A DNA stretch of 64,000 nt from Variovorax sp. CF079. GTDB lineage: Bacteria; Pseudomonadota; Gammaproteobacteria; Burkholderiales; Burkholderiaceae_C. The translations under genes were made by a program, and so were the position numbers. Of this stretch, positions 54,176 to 63,600 are shown piece by piece. The first letter of the stretch is position 1; every line of letters starts with the position of its first letter. The stretch lies in NCBI RefSeq assembly GCF_900101545.1, contig NZ_FMZU01000030.1, forward strand, positions 1-64,000, in the 5' to 3' direction. Under the pieces are notes generated by a model, which did no database searches, was not told the DNA's origin, and saw only the letters and a program-made list of their open reading frames with translations.

Positions 54176-55216
54176 ATGACCACACAGCCGCCAGCCGAAC
54201 CGCCAGCCGCGTCATCCGCAGAGCCCGAGAGCACGGCTCTGGATTGGCTCGTGCGCCAAAGGGGCGGGGGCTTCGGTGCCGCCGACGAAGCCGCGCTCCA
54301 GGCCTGGCTGGCTGCGGATGAGGCCCACGGCAAGGCCTTCGCGCGCTGGCAGCGCGACTGGGATGCGCTCGATGCGCTGCCGGCGGAGGGCGTGCGCAGC
54401 CTGCGGAAGAAGCTGGCCGGGGACAAGGCCGCGGCGCAGGCGCGATCGCATCGCCGCGCCTGGTGGCACCAGCTGACTGCCCTGGTACCGCAAGGGGCCG
54501 TCGCCGCAGCGGCTCTCGTGGTGTGCTGCGGCGGCTACCTGGCCTGGAACCACTGGCAGCAGCCGGTGTTCGCCCAGAGCTTTGCCACCGCGCGCGGCCA
54601 GGAGCTCGAGCTGACATTACCCGACGCCACCCACCTGCGGCTCGACACCGCGAGCCGTGCCGAGGTGATCTTCCATCGCCGGCGCCGCGAGCTGCGTTTG
54701 CCCGAGGGCCAGATCGAGCTTCAGGTCAAGTCCGATCCCTCGCGTCCTTTCGACGTGTGGGCGGGGCCGCTGCGCATCACGGTCGTCGGCACCCGTTTCT
54801 CGGTGCGCCACACACCCGGCATCGCGGGCAACCAGAACGTGCGCGTGGCGGTGGAGGAGGGCCGCGTGCGCGTGGCCGGCGATGGCGCCGCCGTAGAACT
54901 GAGGGGCGGCCAGCAGATCGTCAGCGATGCGGCAGGCCGGCTCGGCGCTGCGACTGCCGTGCCGGCCGCCGGCATCGCCCCCTGGCGCGACAGCCGCGTG
55001 AGTTTCGACAACGCGTCGGTGGCGCAGGCGCTGGCCGAATTCGAGCGCTATGGCCCCGCGAAGCTGATCGTGCGCGACCCGGCTGTGGCTGCGCTGCGGG
55101 TCACCGGTACTTTCGATCCGCGCCGGCTCGACAACTTCTCGCGCGCACTGCCGCAGGTGCTGCCGGTGCGGCTGCGCGAGCACGAAGGCATGACGGAGAT
55201 CGTTTCGGCCAAGTAA
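54176..55216 (+). CDS. fecR: FecR-family anti-sigma/sigma regulator
   Basis: This 346-residue inner-membrane regulator has a cytosolic N-terminal DUF4880 domain (about 18-60: ALDWLVRQRGGGFGAADEAA, AWLAADEAHGKAFARWQ), one membrane helix at about 102-122 (GAVAAAALVVCCGGYLA) and a periplasmic FecR domain (about 135-235: TARGQELELTLPDATHLRLD). A C-terminal STN-contact region ends IVSAK. It passes the signal from the receptor STN domain to the sigma factor. The ATG at 54176 is preferred; a GTG at 54143 lies inside the putative promoter. Confidence 0.9.
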   Translation: MTTQPPAEPPAASSAEPESTALDWLVRQRGGGFGAADEAALQAWLAADEAHGKAFARWQRDWDALDALPAEGVRSLRKKLAGDKAAAQARSHRRAWWHQLTALVPQGAVAAAALVVCCGGYLAWNHWQQPVFAQSFATARGQELELTLPDATHLRLDTASRAEVIFHRRRRELRLPEGQIELQVKSDPSRPFDVWAGPLRITVVGTRFSVRHTPGIAGNQNVRVAVEEGRVRVAGDGAAVELRGGQQIVSDAAGRLGAATAVPAAGIAPWRDSRVSFDNASVAQALAEFERYGPAKLIVRDPAVAALRVTGTFDPRRLDNFSRALPQVLPVRLREHEGMTEIVSAK

Positions 55217-55217
55217 T

Positions 55218-55278
55218 CGCAAAGCGAAAAAAACTTTGCGGCCCACCTGGGGTTTCGCAAAGCCGGTGCGTCTACATG
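55218..55278 (+). promoter_or_regulatory. Candidate ECF-sigma promoter and repeats before the receptor gene
   Basis: TGGGGTTTC (55248-55256), nine bases, then GTGCGTCTACATG (55266-55278), matching the fecR element block for block. Upstream, CGCAAAG (55218-55224) and CTTTGCG (55234-55240) form a perfect hairpin with an A-rich loop. A third CGCAAAG (55256-55262) lies between the two promoter blocks. Confidence 0.65.
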
Positions 55279-55315
55279 GGAAGGATTCTTATTTACCTTT
55301 CCCGCAAACGAACGC

Positions 55316-57694
55316 ATGCCCTGCCCCCGCTTCCACGCCGCGCCGCTGGCTCTGTCCGCGGCATTCGCCTTTGCCGCTACCGCCGCGCACAGCCAAGCCT
55401 CCACCCCGGTGCCGATCAGCATCGCGGCGCAGCCGCTGGCGCAGGCGCTCAACGACCTGGCGCGCCAGACCGGGCTTGAACTGATGGTGCCGCCCGCGCT
55501 GGTGGCGGGCAAGACGGCGCCGGTCGTCTCGGGCCGGCTGACGCCCCGGCAGGCGCTGGACCGCGTGCTGGCCGGCAGCGGGCTGACGGCGTCTGTCGAC
55601 GGCAATGCCGTGGTCGTCAAGGCGGCGCCGCCGACATCGGATGCCGCGCGCTTGCCGGTGGTGACGGTCAGCGCCAACGCGGAGCAGGACAGCGCCACCG
55701 GCGTGAACGGCTACGTCGCCAGGCGCAGCGCTTCGGGCTCCAAGACCGATACGCCCATCATCGAGACGCCGCAGTCCATCTCCGTGGTGACCAAGCGGCA
55801 GCTGGAAGACCAGAAGCCGCGCGCCATCAACGAGGCGCTCAACTACACGCCGGGCGCCTTCACCGGTCTCGTGGGCTCCTCCAACCGCTATGACTACGTG
55901 GCCCTGCGCGGCTTCAAGGACAGCAGCGTCGACAGCACCCTGCTCGACGGGCTGCGCATGCTGAGCGATCAGGGCAGCTACACCTCGATGCAGGTCGACC
56001 CCTATTTCCTGGAGCGCATCGACGTCGTGCGCGGGCCGGCCTCGGTGCTCTACGGGCGCGCGTCGCCGGGCGGTGTGGTGGCCCTGACCAGCATGACGCC
56101 GCAATTCGAGCCCCACCGCGAAGTCCAGCTCACAGTCGGCAACCGCAACCGCCTGGAGGGTGCGGTCGACCTCACGGGGCCCGTCGATTCCAACGGCGTG
56201 GCTGCGTTTCGCGTGACGGCGCTGGCGCGCAAGCTGGACTCGCAGTTCGACCACGTGAAGGAGGAGCGGCGCGCCATCGCGCCTTCGCTCTTGATCAAGC
56301 CCTCGAAGGCCACGCGCCTCTTGCTGCAGGCCTATCTCCAGGACGATCCGGAGGGCAGCTACCACAGCGGCGTGCCGGCGGACGGCAGCATCAACGCCAA
56401 GCACAACGGCCGCCGGATCTCGCGCTACTTCTTCGATGGCGATCCGAGCATCGAGAAATACCATCGCACCCAGCGTTTCGTCGGCTACCAGTTCGAGCAT
56501 GCTTTCGGCGAGCAGCTGAAGTTCCGGCAGAACTTCCGCTACGTCACGGCGGACACCACGCTGCGCCAGGTCTACGGTTACGGCTGGGCGAGCGCCGACG
56601 AGTTGACGCGCTTCTACTCCGGCGCCCGCGAATCGACGCGCGGCCACACGATCGACAACCAGCTCGAAGGCCGCTTCCAGACGGGCGCGGTCGAGCACAC
56701 GCTGCTCGCGGGCCTGGACTACCAGAAGCGCCAGGTCGACGGCAGTTGGGAGTCGGGAGGCGCGTTGCCGATCAACGTGTTCGCCCCCGTCTATGGCTTA
56801 CCCGGCCTGAGCGACGTGACGAGCTTCCCTATCGACCGCCGCTTCGAGCAGACCGGCTTCTACCTGCAGGACCAGATGGCACTGGGCCGCTGGCGCCTCA
56901 CGCTGGGCGGCCGCGAGGACCGGGCGAAGGCGTCGAACCAGATGGGCACCGGCGCCCCGGCGCAATGGAGCGGCTCCAAGTTCACCAAGCGCGTCGGCGC
57001 CGTCTACCTGTTCGACAACGGCGTCGCGCCCTACGTCGGCTATTCGGACGGCTTCAATCCGGGCCTGCGCAACGACCGGCAGGGCAACATCCTGCCGCCG
57101 GCCGAAACCGAGCAGGTGGAGGCCGGCGTCCGCTGGCAGCCCAAGGATTCGAACACGCTGCTCTCGGTGGCCGTGTACGACCTGGAGCAGAAGAACGTCG
57201 CCACGCGTCCGGTGGGCGCTGCCTACTTCGAGGCTGCCGGCAAGGTGCGCTCGCGCGGACTGGAGCTGGAGGCGCGCTCGCAGCTGACGCGCGACCTGTC
57301 GGTGCTGGCGACCTACACCTACACCGACATGAAGTACATCGAGTCGCCGGACGGCTTCACCGGCAAGACGCCCTACCAGGCGCCGCGCCACATGGCTTCG
57401 GTGTGGGGCGACTGGAGCTTCGCGCCGGGCTACACGGTGGGCGGTGGCGTGCGCTATGTGGGCACCAGCTGGGTCGACAACGCCAACAGCTTCAAGGTGC
57501 CCGCGTACCTGCTGGTGGACCTGATGCTGCGCATCGACCTCGGGCGCCTGAACCCGTCGCTCAAGGGCTCCAACCTGCGCCTGGCCGCGAACAACCTTTT
57601 CAACAAGTCGTATGTGGCGTCGTGCATGAACCAGGACTACTGCTACTGGGGCGACGCCCGCAACGTGACTGCAACCTTCACCTACCAGTGGTAG
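55316..57694 (+). CDS. TonB-dependent siderophore receptor with signalling (STN) domain
   Basis: This 792-residue outer-membrane receptor has a signal peptide ending near AAHS, an STN domain (about 32-100: PISIAAQPLAQALNDLARQT, GRLTPRQALDRVLAGSGL), a TonB box (VVTVSA, about 115), a plug (about 140-260: DTPIIETPQSISVVTKRQLE, RIDVVRGPASVLYGRASPGG) and a 22-strand-type barrel ending in Trp (FTYQW). The STN domain fits control through FecR-FecI. It resembles the FhuE/FauA group for hydroxamates, consistent with the siderophore genes that follow. Confidence 0.93.
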   Translation: MPCPRFHAAPLALSAAFAFAATAAHSQASTPVPISIAAQPLAQALNDLARQTGLELMVPPALVAGKTAPVVSGRLTPRQALDRVLAGSGLTASVDGNAVVVKAAPPTSDAARLPVVTVSANAEQDSATGVNGYVARRSASGSKTDTPIIETPQSISVVTKRQLEDQKPRAINEALNYTPGAFTGLVGSSNRYDYVALRGFKDSSVDSTLLDGLRMLSDQGSYTSMQVDPYFLERIDVVRGPASVLYGRASPGGVVALTSMTPQFEPHREVQLTVGNRNRLEGAVDLTGPVDSNGVAAFRVTALARKLDSQFDHVKEERRAIAPSLLIKPSKATRLLLQAYLQDDPEGSYHSGVPADGSINAKHNGRRISRYFFDGDPSIEKYHRTQRFVGYQFEHAFGEQLKFRQNFRYVTADTTLRQVYGYGWASADELTRFYSGARESTRGHTIDNQLEGRFQTGAVEHTLLAGLDYQKRQVDGSWESGGALPINVFAPVYGLPGLSDVTSFPIDRRFEQTGFYLQDQMALGRWRLTLGGREDRAKASNQMGTGAPAQWSGSKFTKRVGAVYLFDNGVAPYVGYSDGFNPGLRNDRQGNILPPAETEQVEAGVRWQPKDSNTLLSVAVYDLEQKNVATRPVGAAYFEAAGKVRSRGLELEARSQLTRDLSVLATYTYTDMKYIESPDGFTGKTPYQAPRHMASVWGDWSFAPGYTVGGGVRYVGTSWVDNANSFKVPAYLLVDLMLRIDLGRLNPSLKGSNLRLAANNLFNKSYVASCMNQDYCYWGDARNVTATFTYQW

Positions 57695-57717
57695 GGGAAA
57701 CAAGGAGATGGCGTGCG

Positions 57718-59031
57718 ATGAGACAAGACATTCATGAATTCATCGGAATCGGGCTCGGGCCCTTCAATCTGAGCCTGGCCTGCCTGGCGCAGCCCATTGC
57801 CGATCTGAACGGCATCTTCCTCGAGCGCAACACGGAGTTCAGCTGGCATCCGGGGATGCTGATCGACAACACCACGCTGCAGAACCCCTTCCTGGCCGAC
57901 CTGGTGAGCCTGGCGGACCCGAAGAGCCGCTTCAGCTTCCTCAACTACTGCAAGGAAGAGGGCAAGATCTACTCGTACTATTTCCGCGAGAGCTTCTACC
58001 TGACGCGCGCCGAGTACAACCGCTACTGCCGATGGGCCGCGGCGCAGTTGAGCAACGTGCGCTTCGAGTACGAGGTGCAGGAAGTCGTCCACGACGCCGA
58101 GCGCAACTGCTATGTCGTGACCGGCGTGCGCGGGCCGAAGCGCGAGCCTTTCGTCCTGCGCGGCCGCAAGCTGGTGCTGGGCGTGGGCTCCAAGCCGCTG
58201 TTCCCCGCCTGCTGCAAGCCGAGCGAGCACCGCTATCTGCACACCGCCGACTACATCGAGAGCAAGGCGCAGCTGCAGCAGAAGCGCTCCATCACCATCG
58301 TCGGCAGCGGCCAGAGCGCGGCCGAGGTCTATCACGACCTGCTCAAGGAAGCCGAGGCGCACGACTACAGCCTGACCTGGATCACGCGCTCGCCGCGCTT
58401 CTTCCAGATGGAGACCACCAAGCTCACGCTGGAGATGTTCTCGCCGGACTACATCGACTACTTCTACAACCTCGACGAAGAGAAGAAGGAGCGCATCGTC
58501 CGCACGCAGGACAGCCTCTACAAGGGCGTCAACGCCAGCCTGATCAACCAGATCTACGACCTGCTCGACGACCGCCGCACGCGCGGGCGGCTCCGCACGC
58601 ACCTCATCACCAACTGCGAGCTGCAGGACTGCCGCTACGACGCCGCCGGTGGCAGCTACGAGATCGAATTCCGCCAGCTCGACTGCGAGGCGCGCTATGC
58701 GCACCGCACCGAGGGCCTGGTCTTCGCCACCGGCTACCGCGAGAACATCCCGCCCTTCATCGAGGGCATCCGCCATCGCCTGCGCTGGGACGAGAAGGGC
58801 CGTTACCGGCTGGCGCGCAACTACGCGGCGGACTTCAACGGCAACGAGATCTTCGTGCAGAACGCCGGCCAGCACACCCACGGCATGACCAACCAGGACC
58901 TCGGCATGAGCTGCTGGCGCAACTCCTACATCCTGCGCGAGCTGACGGGCGTGGAGCACTACCGCATCGAGCGGCGCATCGCGATCCAGGATTTTTCGAT
59001 TCCCGCGAGCGCGGATTTCGTCAGGCTCTGA
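57718..59031 (+). CDS. alcA: Siderophore L-lysine/L-ornithine or diamine N-monooxygenase (AlcA/IucD type)
   Basis: This 437-residue flavin N-hydroxylase has the FAD motif GIGLGPFNLSLA (about 10-21), NADPH site IVGSGQSAAEVYHDL (about 196-210) and VFATGYREN near the C-terminus. It makes the N-hydroxy group of hydroxamate siderophores. In alcaligin synthesis AlcA hydroxylates putrescine; with no visible decarboxylase the true amine cannot be fixed. AAGGAG lies ten bases before the ATG. It begins a siderophore operon of at least six genes. Confidence 0.9.
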   Translation: MRQDIHEFIGIGLGPFNLSLACLAQPIADLNGIFLERNTEFSWHPGMLIDNTTLQNPFLADLVSLADPKSRFSFLNYCKEEGKIYSYYFRESFYLTRAEYNRYCRWAAAQLSNVRFEYEVQEVVHDAERNCYVVTGVRGPKREPFVLRGRKLVLGVGSKPLFPACCKPSEHRYLHTADYIESKAQLQQKRSITIVGSGQSAAEVYHDLLKEAEAHDYSLTWITRSPRFFQMETTKLTLEMFSPDYIDYFYNLDEEKKERIVRTQDSLYKGVNASLINQIYDLLDDRRTRGRLRTHLITNCELQDCRYDAAGGSYEIEFRQLDCEARYAHRTEGLVFATGYRENIPPFIEGIRHRLRWDEKGRYRLARNYAADFNGNEIFVQNAGQHTHGMTNQDLGMSCWRNSYILRELTGVEHYRIERRIAIQDFSIPASADFVRL

Positions 59032-59042
59032 AGCGGAACACC

Positions 59043-60263
59043 ATGAGCCTCAGATTTCACATCATCGCGATGACGGTGCTGGCCGTCATCAGCGACGCCA
59101 TCCTGATTCCTTTCTATCCGCAGTTCTTCAGTGAACGCTACGGGCTGGACAGCGCGGTCCACGTGGGCGCCTACGTGGCGGCCATCTCGATCGCGGTGAT
59201 GTGCACGCTGCCGATCTGGGCGCGCGTGGCGCGCCGCGTCGAGCCTCTGTACCTGCTGGTCTACACGCAGTTCGCCGCCGGCACTTTCAGCCTGCTCTGC
59301 GACTGGGCGCCCGACGTCGAGACGTACTGGATGCTGTCGATGCTGATGTTCATGTGCAAGAGCAGCTACCTGCTGATGTACCCGTACATGATGCGCCTCA
59401 CGCCCAAGGACGAGCACGCGGCCACCATCGGCGTGCTGTCGGTGGTGGTGCACTTCGGCGCCATCTTCGGCGCCGTGGTGGGCGGCCTGGTGCTCGAGGC
59501 CTGGGGGCCGCGCGCCAGCATCTATGCGATGGCCGCCGGCGACTTCTTCCAGATGGCGGTCTGCATGTACCTGATCCGGAGCGGCAAGATCGTGCGCGTC
59601 AACAGCGGCGAGCATGCGCAGGCGGCCGCCGCCGCTGCTGCCGCGCCGCGCCGCTTCGACTGGCGTGCCCGGCTGCCGATCCTGCGGCTGGCGCTGGTGA
59701 TGCTGCTGTTCGACTTCAGCGCCTACCTGATCCGCCCCTTCTTCTCGGTTTACTGGCAGAAGACGACCGGCTACGACAGCGAGCTGATCTCCGGCATGGC
59801 CTTCGCCATCCCCGGCGTGGTCGCCATCGTCGCGCTGCGCCTGCATGCCCGCATCCGCGCGCGCGGCGGCCGGCTGCCCGACCACACCGTGGGCAACCTG
59901 CTGCTGGGCATGGTCGGCCTGCTGCTGCATGCCGCGCCGGACCCGGTGTGGATCGTGCTGGGGCGCGTGCTGTACGGCTGGGCGCTGTTCCAGATCATCG
60001 TCAAGCTCGAAGTCAACCTGTTTCGCCTGTCGACGCCTGAGCGCTATGCGCACGACTACAGCATCACCAACTTCTTCCAGAACCTGGGGGTGCTGCTGTC
60101 CTCGTTCGCGGCCGGCGCCATCGTCGATCGCTACGGGCTGCACCTGCCCTTCCTGCTGGCGGCGGGTGGCTTCGTGCTGACCGCGCTGCTGGATCGCCTG
60201 ATCCTCAACGTGCCCAGCGCCGATCATGTGGCCAAGCTGGAGGTGCCGGCCCATGCGAATTGA
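59043..60263 (+). CDS. MFS transporter, probable siderophore exporter (AlcS-like role)
   Basis: This 406-residue carrier has about twelve helices, with ISDAILIPFYPQFFSERYGL at the start, and YLLMYPYMMRLTPKDEHAAT and YSITNFFQNLGVLLSSFAAG later. A hydrophilic alanine-rich loop (about 190-215) separates the halves. Position between the N-hydroxylase and the acyltransferase suggests export of the finished siderophore. It overlaps the next gene by 11 bases. Confidence 0.82.
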   Translation: MSLRFHIIAMTVLAVISDAILIPFYPQFFSERYGLDSAVHVGAYVAAISIAVMCTLPIWARVARRVEPLYLLVYTQFAAGTFSLLCDWAPDVETYWMLSMLMFMCKSSYLLMYPYMMRLTPKDEHAATIGVLSVVVHFGAIFGAVVGGLVLEAWGPRASIYAMAAGDFFQMAVCMYLIRSGKIVRVNSGEHAQAAAAAAAAPRRFDWRARLPILRLALVMLLFDFSAYLIRPFFSVYWQKTTGYDSELISGMAFAIPGVVAIVALRLHARIRARGGRLPDHTVGNLLLGMVGLLLHAAPDPVWIVLGRVLYGWALFQIIVKLEVNLFRLSTPERYAHDYSITNFFQNLGVLLSSFAAGAIVDRYGLHLPFLLAAGGFVLTALLDRLILNVPSADHVAKLEVPAHAN

Positions 60264-60858
60264 CAGCGTCCACCGCCGCGCCGAGGCCGCGCTGGCGTCG
60301 TACCGCGATGCGGAGGGCTTCGTGTTCCGAGCGCTGCGCATTCCGCAGGACGTGCCGATGCTGCACCGCTGGTTCACGCAGGAACGCGCCGCCTTCTGGC
60401 TGATGCAGGACAAGACCGAAGACGAAGTCCGCGAGGCCTACCAGGCCATGATGGATTCCGGCACCGCCACCGCCTACATCGGCCTGCACGAGGGCCGGAC
60501 CGCCTTCCTGGCCGAATGCTACGACCCCGCGCACGACCGCATCCGCAGCTTCTACGAGGTGCGGCCCGGCGACCTGGGCATGCACATCTTCGTCGGGCCG
60601 TCGGATGTGCGCATTCGCGGCTTCACGCGCGCCGTGTTCCACGCGCTGATGCGCTTCATGTTCGCCCACCTGGGCGCCGAGCGCATTGTGGTGGAGCCGG
60701 ACGCTATCAACCAAAAGATCCACGCACTGAACCGGTCGGCAGGCTTCGTCTACGACCGCGACGTTGTCTTCACCGAGAAGATCGCCAGCCTCGCCTTCTG
60801 CACCCGGCGAGATTTTGAACAGGCCACGGCCGCCACCCTGGAGGAAATCCATCCATGA
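60253..60858 (+). CDS. alcB: GNAT acyltransferase of hydroxamate synthesis (AlcB/IucB type)
   Basis: This 201-residue acyltransferase should acylate the N-hydroxylated amine. It has the IucB/AlcB pattern: FRALRIPQDVPMLHRWF, FWLMQDKTEDEVREAY, a substrate Asp/His in DLGMHIFVGPSD and RIVVEPDAINQKIHALNRSA followed by GF. AlcB uses succinyl-CoA, IucB acetyl-CoA; sequence alone does not decide. The ATG at 60253 lies within the MFS end and the stop overlaps alcC by four bases. Confidence 0.88.
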   Translation: MRIDSVHRRAEAALASYRDAEGFVFRALRIPQDVPMLHRWFTQERAAFWLMQDKTEDEVREAYQAMMDSGTATAYIGLHEGRTAFLAECYDPAHDRIRSFYEVRPGDLGMHIFVGPSDVRIRGFTRAVFHALMRFMFAHLGAERIVVEPDAINQKIHALNRSAGFVYDRDVVFTEKIASLAFCTRRDFEQATAATLEEIHP

Positions 60859-62738
60859 ACCTCACCCTCGTGAACCAACTCTCGCAACGCCCGGCCGAGG
60901 CCGCCGCACACCTGACGCCGGAGGTGTGGGCCCAGGCCAATCGCCTGCTGCTGCGCAAGGCGATCGCCGAATACGCGCACGAGGTGATCGTCGAGCCGGA
61001 GCAGCTGAAGCCGACCACCGGCGGCTTCGCGCTCTACGAGCTGCTGTCGGACGACGGCGCCGTGCGCTATCTGTTCGAGGCGCAATGCCTGGCACTGCGC
61101 CATTGGCATATCAAGCCGGAGTCGATCCGCAAGCTGGTGGGCGACGTCGACGAGCCGCTCGATGCGTTGCAGTTCATCATCGAATGCCGCCAGCGCCTGG
61201 GTATCCGCGAGGACCTGCTGCCGATCTACCTCGACGAGATCAGCAGCACGCTGTTCGCCAGCGCCTTCAAGCGCATGAAGGCCGATGCGCCCAGCAGCGC
61301 CGAGCTCGCCGACGCCACGGACTTCCAGACCATCGAGGTCGGCATGACCGAAGGTCACCCGGGCTTCGTCGCCAACAACGGGCGGCTGGGCTTCAATGCG
61401 GTCGACTACCGCGCCTATGCGCCGGAGGCCGGCTCCGACATCCGCGTGATCTGGCTGGCGGTGCACAAGGACAACGCCGCCTTCGCCAGCATCTCCACGC
61501 TGAGCTACGAGCAGCTGCTGGCCGAGGAACTGGGTGCCGAGACGGTCGGGCGCTTGACCGCCCGGCTGCACGAACTGGAGGTCGACCCGGCCGACTACTA
61601 CCTGATGCCCGCGCATCCGTGGCAGTGGTTCAACAAGCTGTCGATCGCCTTCGCCGGCTACGTGGCGCGGCGCAAGATCATCTGCCTGGACTACGGCGAC
61701 GACCGCTACATCGCCCAGCAGTCGATCCGCACCTTCTTCAACACCAGCGACCGTTCCAAGCGCTATGTGAAGACCTCGCTGTCGATCCTGAACATGGGCT
61801 TCATGCGCGGCCTCTCGCCTTACTACATGTCGGGCACGCCGGCCATCAACGAGTTCATCAAGAAGCTGGTGACGGACGACGAGTTCCTGCGCGCGAACGG
61901 ATTCACCATCCTGCAGGAGGTCGCCTCGATGGGCTTCCGCAACCACTACTACGAGGCCGCGATCCCGCTCGATACGCCCTACAAGAAGATGTTCTCGGCG
62001 CTGTGGCGCGAGAGCCCGCTGCCGCTGCTGCAGCCGGGCGAGCGCCTGATGACCATGGCCGCGCTGCTGCATGTCGACAAGGACGGCCATGCGCTGCTGC
62101 CCGAGCTGATTCGCCGCTCCGGCCTCCCCACCGTGGCCTGGCTGGGCCGCTATCTGCAGGCCTACCTGACGCCGCTGCTGCATTGCTTCTATGCGCACGA
62201 TCTGACCTTCATGCCGCACGGCGAGAACCTGATCCTGGTGCTCTCCGGCCAAGTGCCGGTGCGTGCCATCATGAAGGACATCGCCGAGGAATGCGCCATC
62301 CTCGACATCGCGGCCAAGGCAGGCCTGCCGGAGCGCGTCGATCGCATCGCGGTGGATGTGCCGGACCATTTCAAGCTGCTCGCCATCTTCATCGACGTGT
62401 TCGACGGCGTGCTGCGCCATATCAACCAGGTGCTGGTGGAAAACGACTGCTGCAGCGAAGACGAGTTCTGGCGCGCCGTGGCCGACTGCGTGCACGACTA
62501 TCAGGATGCGCACCCGGAGCGCGCCGCCAAGTACGCGCACTACGACATGTTCGTGCCCGAGTTCCTGCATTCCTGCCTGAACCGCCTGCAGCTCGGCAAC
62601 AACGTGCAGATGGTGAACCTGTCCGACCCGGCCTCCAGCCTGAAGATGGCGGGCAACCTCGCGAACCCGATCGCCAAGTTCCGCCGCCGCCCGGCGGCGC
62701 AGGCGTCATCGGCCGCGCTGGCGGAAAGCGTGGCGTGA
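60855..62738 (+). CDS. alcC: IucA/IucC-family siderophore synthetase (AlcC type)
   Basis: This 627-residue NRPS-independent siderophore synthetase uses ATP to form amide bonds between hydroxamate units. It has EGHPGF (166-171), HPWQW (254-258), KTSLSILNMGFMRGLSPYYM, and MPHGENLILVL for the ATP site. A single synthetase with one N-hydroxylase and one acyltransferase is the layout of macrocyclic bis-hydroxamates (alcaligin, putrebactin, bisucaberin). ATGA overlaps link it to both neighbours. Confidence 0.92.
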   Translation: MNLTLVNQLSQRPAEAAAHLTPEVWAQANRLLLRKAIAEYAHEVIVEPEQLKPTTGGFALYELLSDDGAVRYLFEAQCLALRHWHIKPESIRKLVGDVDEPLDALQFIIECRQRLGIREDLLPIYLDEISSTLFASAFKRMKADAPSSAELADATDFQTIEVGMTEGHPGFVANNGRLGFNAVDYRAYAPEAGSDIRVIWLAVHKDNAAFASISTLSYEQLLAEELGAETVGRLTARLHELEVDPADYYLMPAHPWQWFNKLSIAFAGYVARRKIICLDYGDDRYIAQQSIRTFFNTSDRSKRYVKTSLSILNMGFMRGLSPYYMSGTPAINEFIKKLVTDDEFLRANGFTILQEVASMGFRNHYYEAAIPLDTPYKKMFSALWRESPLPLLQPGERLMTMAALLHVDKDGHALLPELIRRSGLPTVAWLGRYLQAYLTPLLHCFYAHDLTFMPHGENLILVLSGQVPVRAIMKDIAEECAILDIAAKAGLPERVDRIAVDVPDHFKLLAIFIDVFDGVLRHINQVLVENDCCSEDEFWRAVADCVHDYQDAHPERAAKYAHYDMFVPEFLHSCLNRLQLGNNVQMVNLSDPASSLKMAGNLANPIAKFRRRPAAQASSAALAESVA

Positions 62739-63535
62739 CCCTCGGCATGCGGGTGAGCGTGAGCGGTTCCGTCGTTGCCGGCGCGATGCCGGCCGCGCGG
62801 CCCGATCCGGATCTCGCCCGCATGCTGCGGCTGGCGCAGCACGTCGTCCCCGGGCTGTGCGGCACGCAGGGCTGCGAAGCCTTGGCCGGCGCGCTGCGCG
62901 AAGCCGACCAGACAAGCCTGCGCGCGCTGTGCCGTCACTGGGCCGAGGCCTATCCGGAGGCCGGCGCGCACTACCGGGCGCTGCGCTGCTGGGGGCTGGC
63001 GATCTGGCAGCCGGTCTATCTGAGTGTGATCGCCGCGCACCTGGACACGCACGTGCCGCGGCTCGCCGGTCTCGCGCAGCCGGTGGCCGAGGGTTTTCCG
63101 CGCGGCTTCCAGCTGCCCGTCCATGCGCCGGTCACAGGGAGCGCATCGGCGCGCATGGATGCCGCGGCCGCCGAGCTGCGCGTGTTCTGCGATTCGATGC
63201 GCGCGGCGCTGGCACCCTCGGTGGCGCTGCATGCGCGCGCGGCCGATCGCCTGCAGGCCGAATGCGTGCTCGGCGCCTTGCTGCTGGTGCATCGCCACGC
63301 GCCGGCCTGCAGCGACAGCGAGCTCGCCGCACTCGGCGCGGCCTGGCTTGCGCGCCTCGGCATCGCCGGCGGCTGCGGTTTCTTCGCCTACCGGGCGCGC
63401 GACGGCACGCCCGCGCTCGCGCTCGACCGCAAGGTGTGCTGCCACCACTTCCGCCGCCGCGACGGCGAGCAGTGCAGCACCTGTCCCAAGCTCCCGCTCG
63501 ACACGCGAATCGCCCGCCTGCTGGCCGATTCCTGA
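62735..63535 (+). CDS. FhuF-like siderophore ferric reductase
   Basis: This 266-residue protein ends in the FhuF iron-sulfur motif C-C-x10-C-x2-C (C235, C236, C247, C250: KVCCHHF, then EQCSTC). The N-terminal part is helical with ALRCWGLAIWQPVYLSVIAA. It would reduce Fe(III) in the imported complex to release iron in the cytosol. The GTG at 62735 overlaps the alcC stop (GTGA); an ATG at 62747 is the alternative. Confidence 0.88.
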   Translation: MTLGMRVSVSGSVVAGAMPAARPDPDLARMLRLAQHVVPGLCGTQGCEALAGALREADQTSLRALCRHWAEAYPEAGAHYRALRCWGLAIWQPVYLSVIAAHLDTHVPRLAGLAQPVAEGFPRGFQLPVHAPVTGSASARMDAAAAELRVFCDSMRAALAPSVALHARAADRLQAECVLGALLLVHRHAPACSDSELAALGAAWLARLGIAGGCGFFAYRARDGTPALALDRKVCCHHFRRRDGEQCSTCPKLPLDTRIARLLADS

Positions 63536-63600
63536 TCCATTCCCGCGATGCGCCGCCGCCGGCCTGGCCCGGTGCATCCCGTCACGCCTTGGAGATTCCG

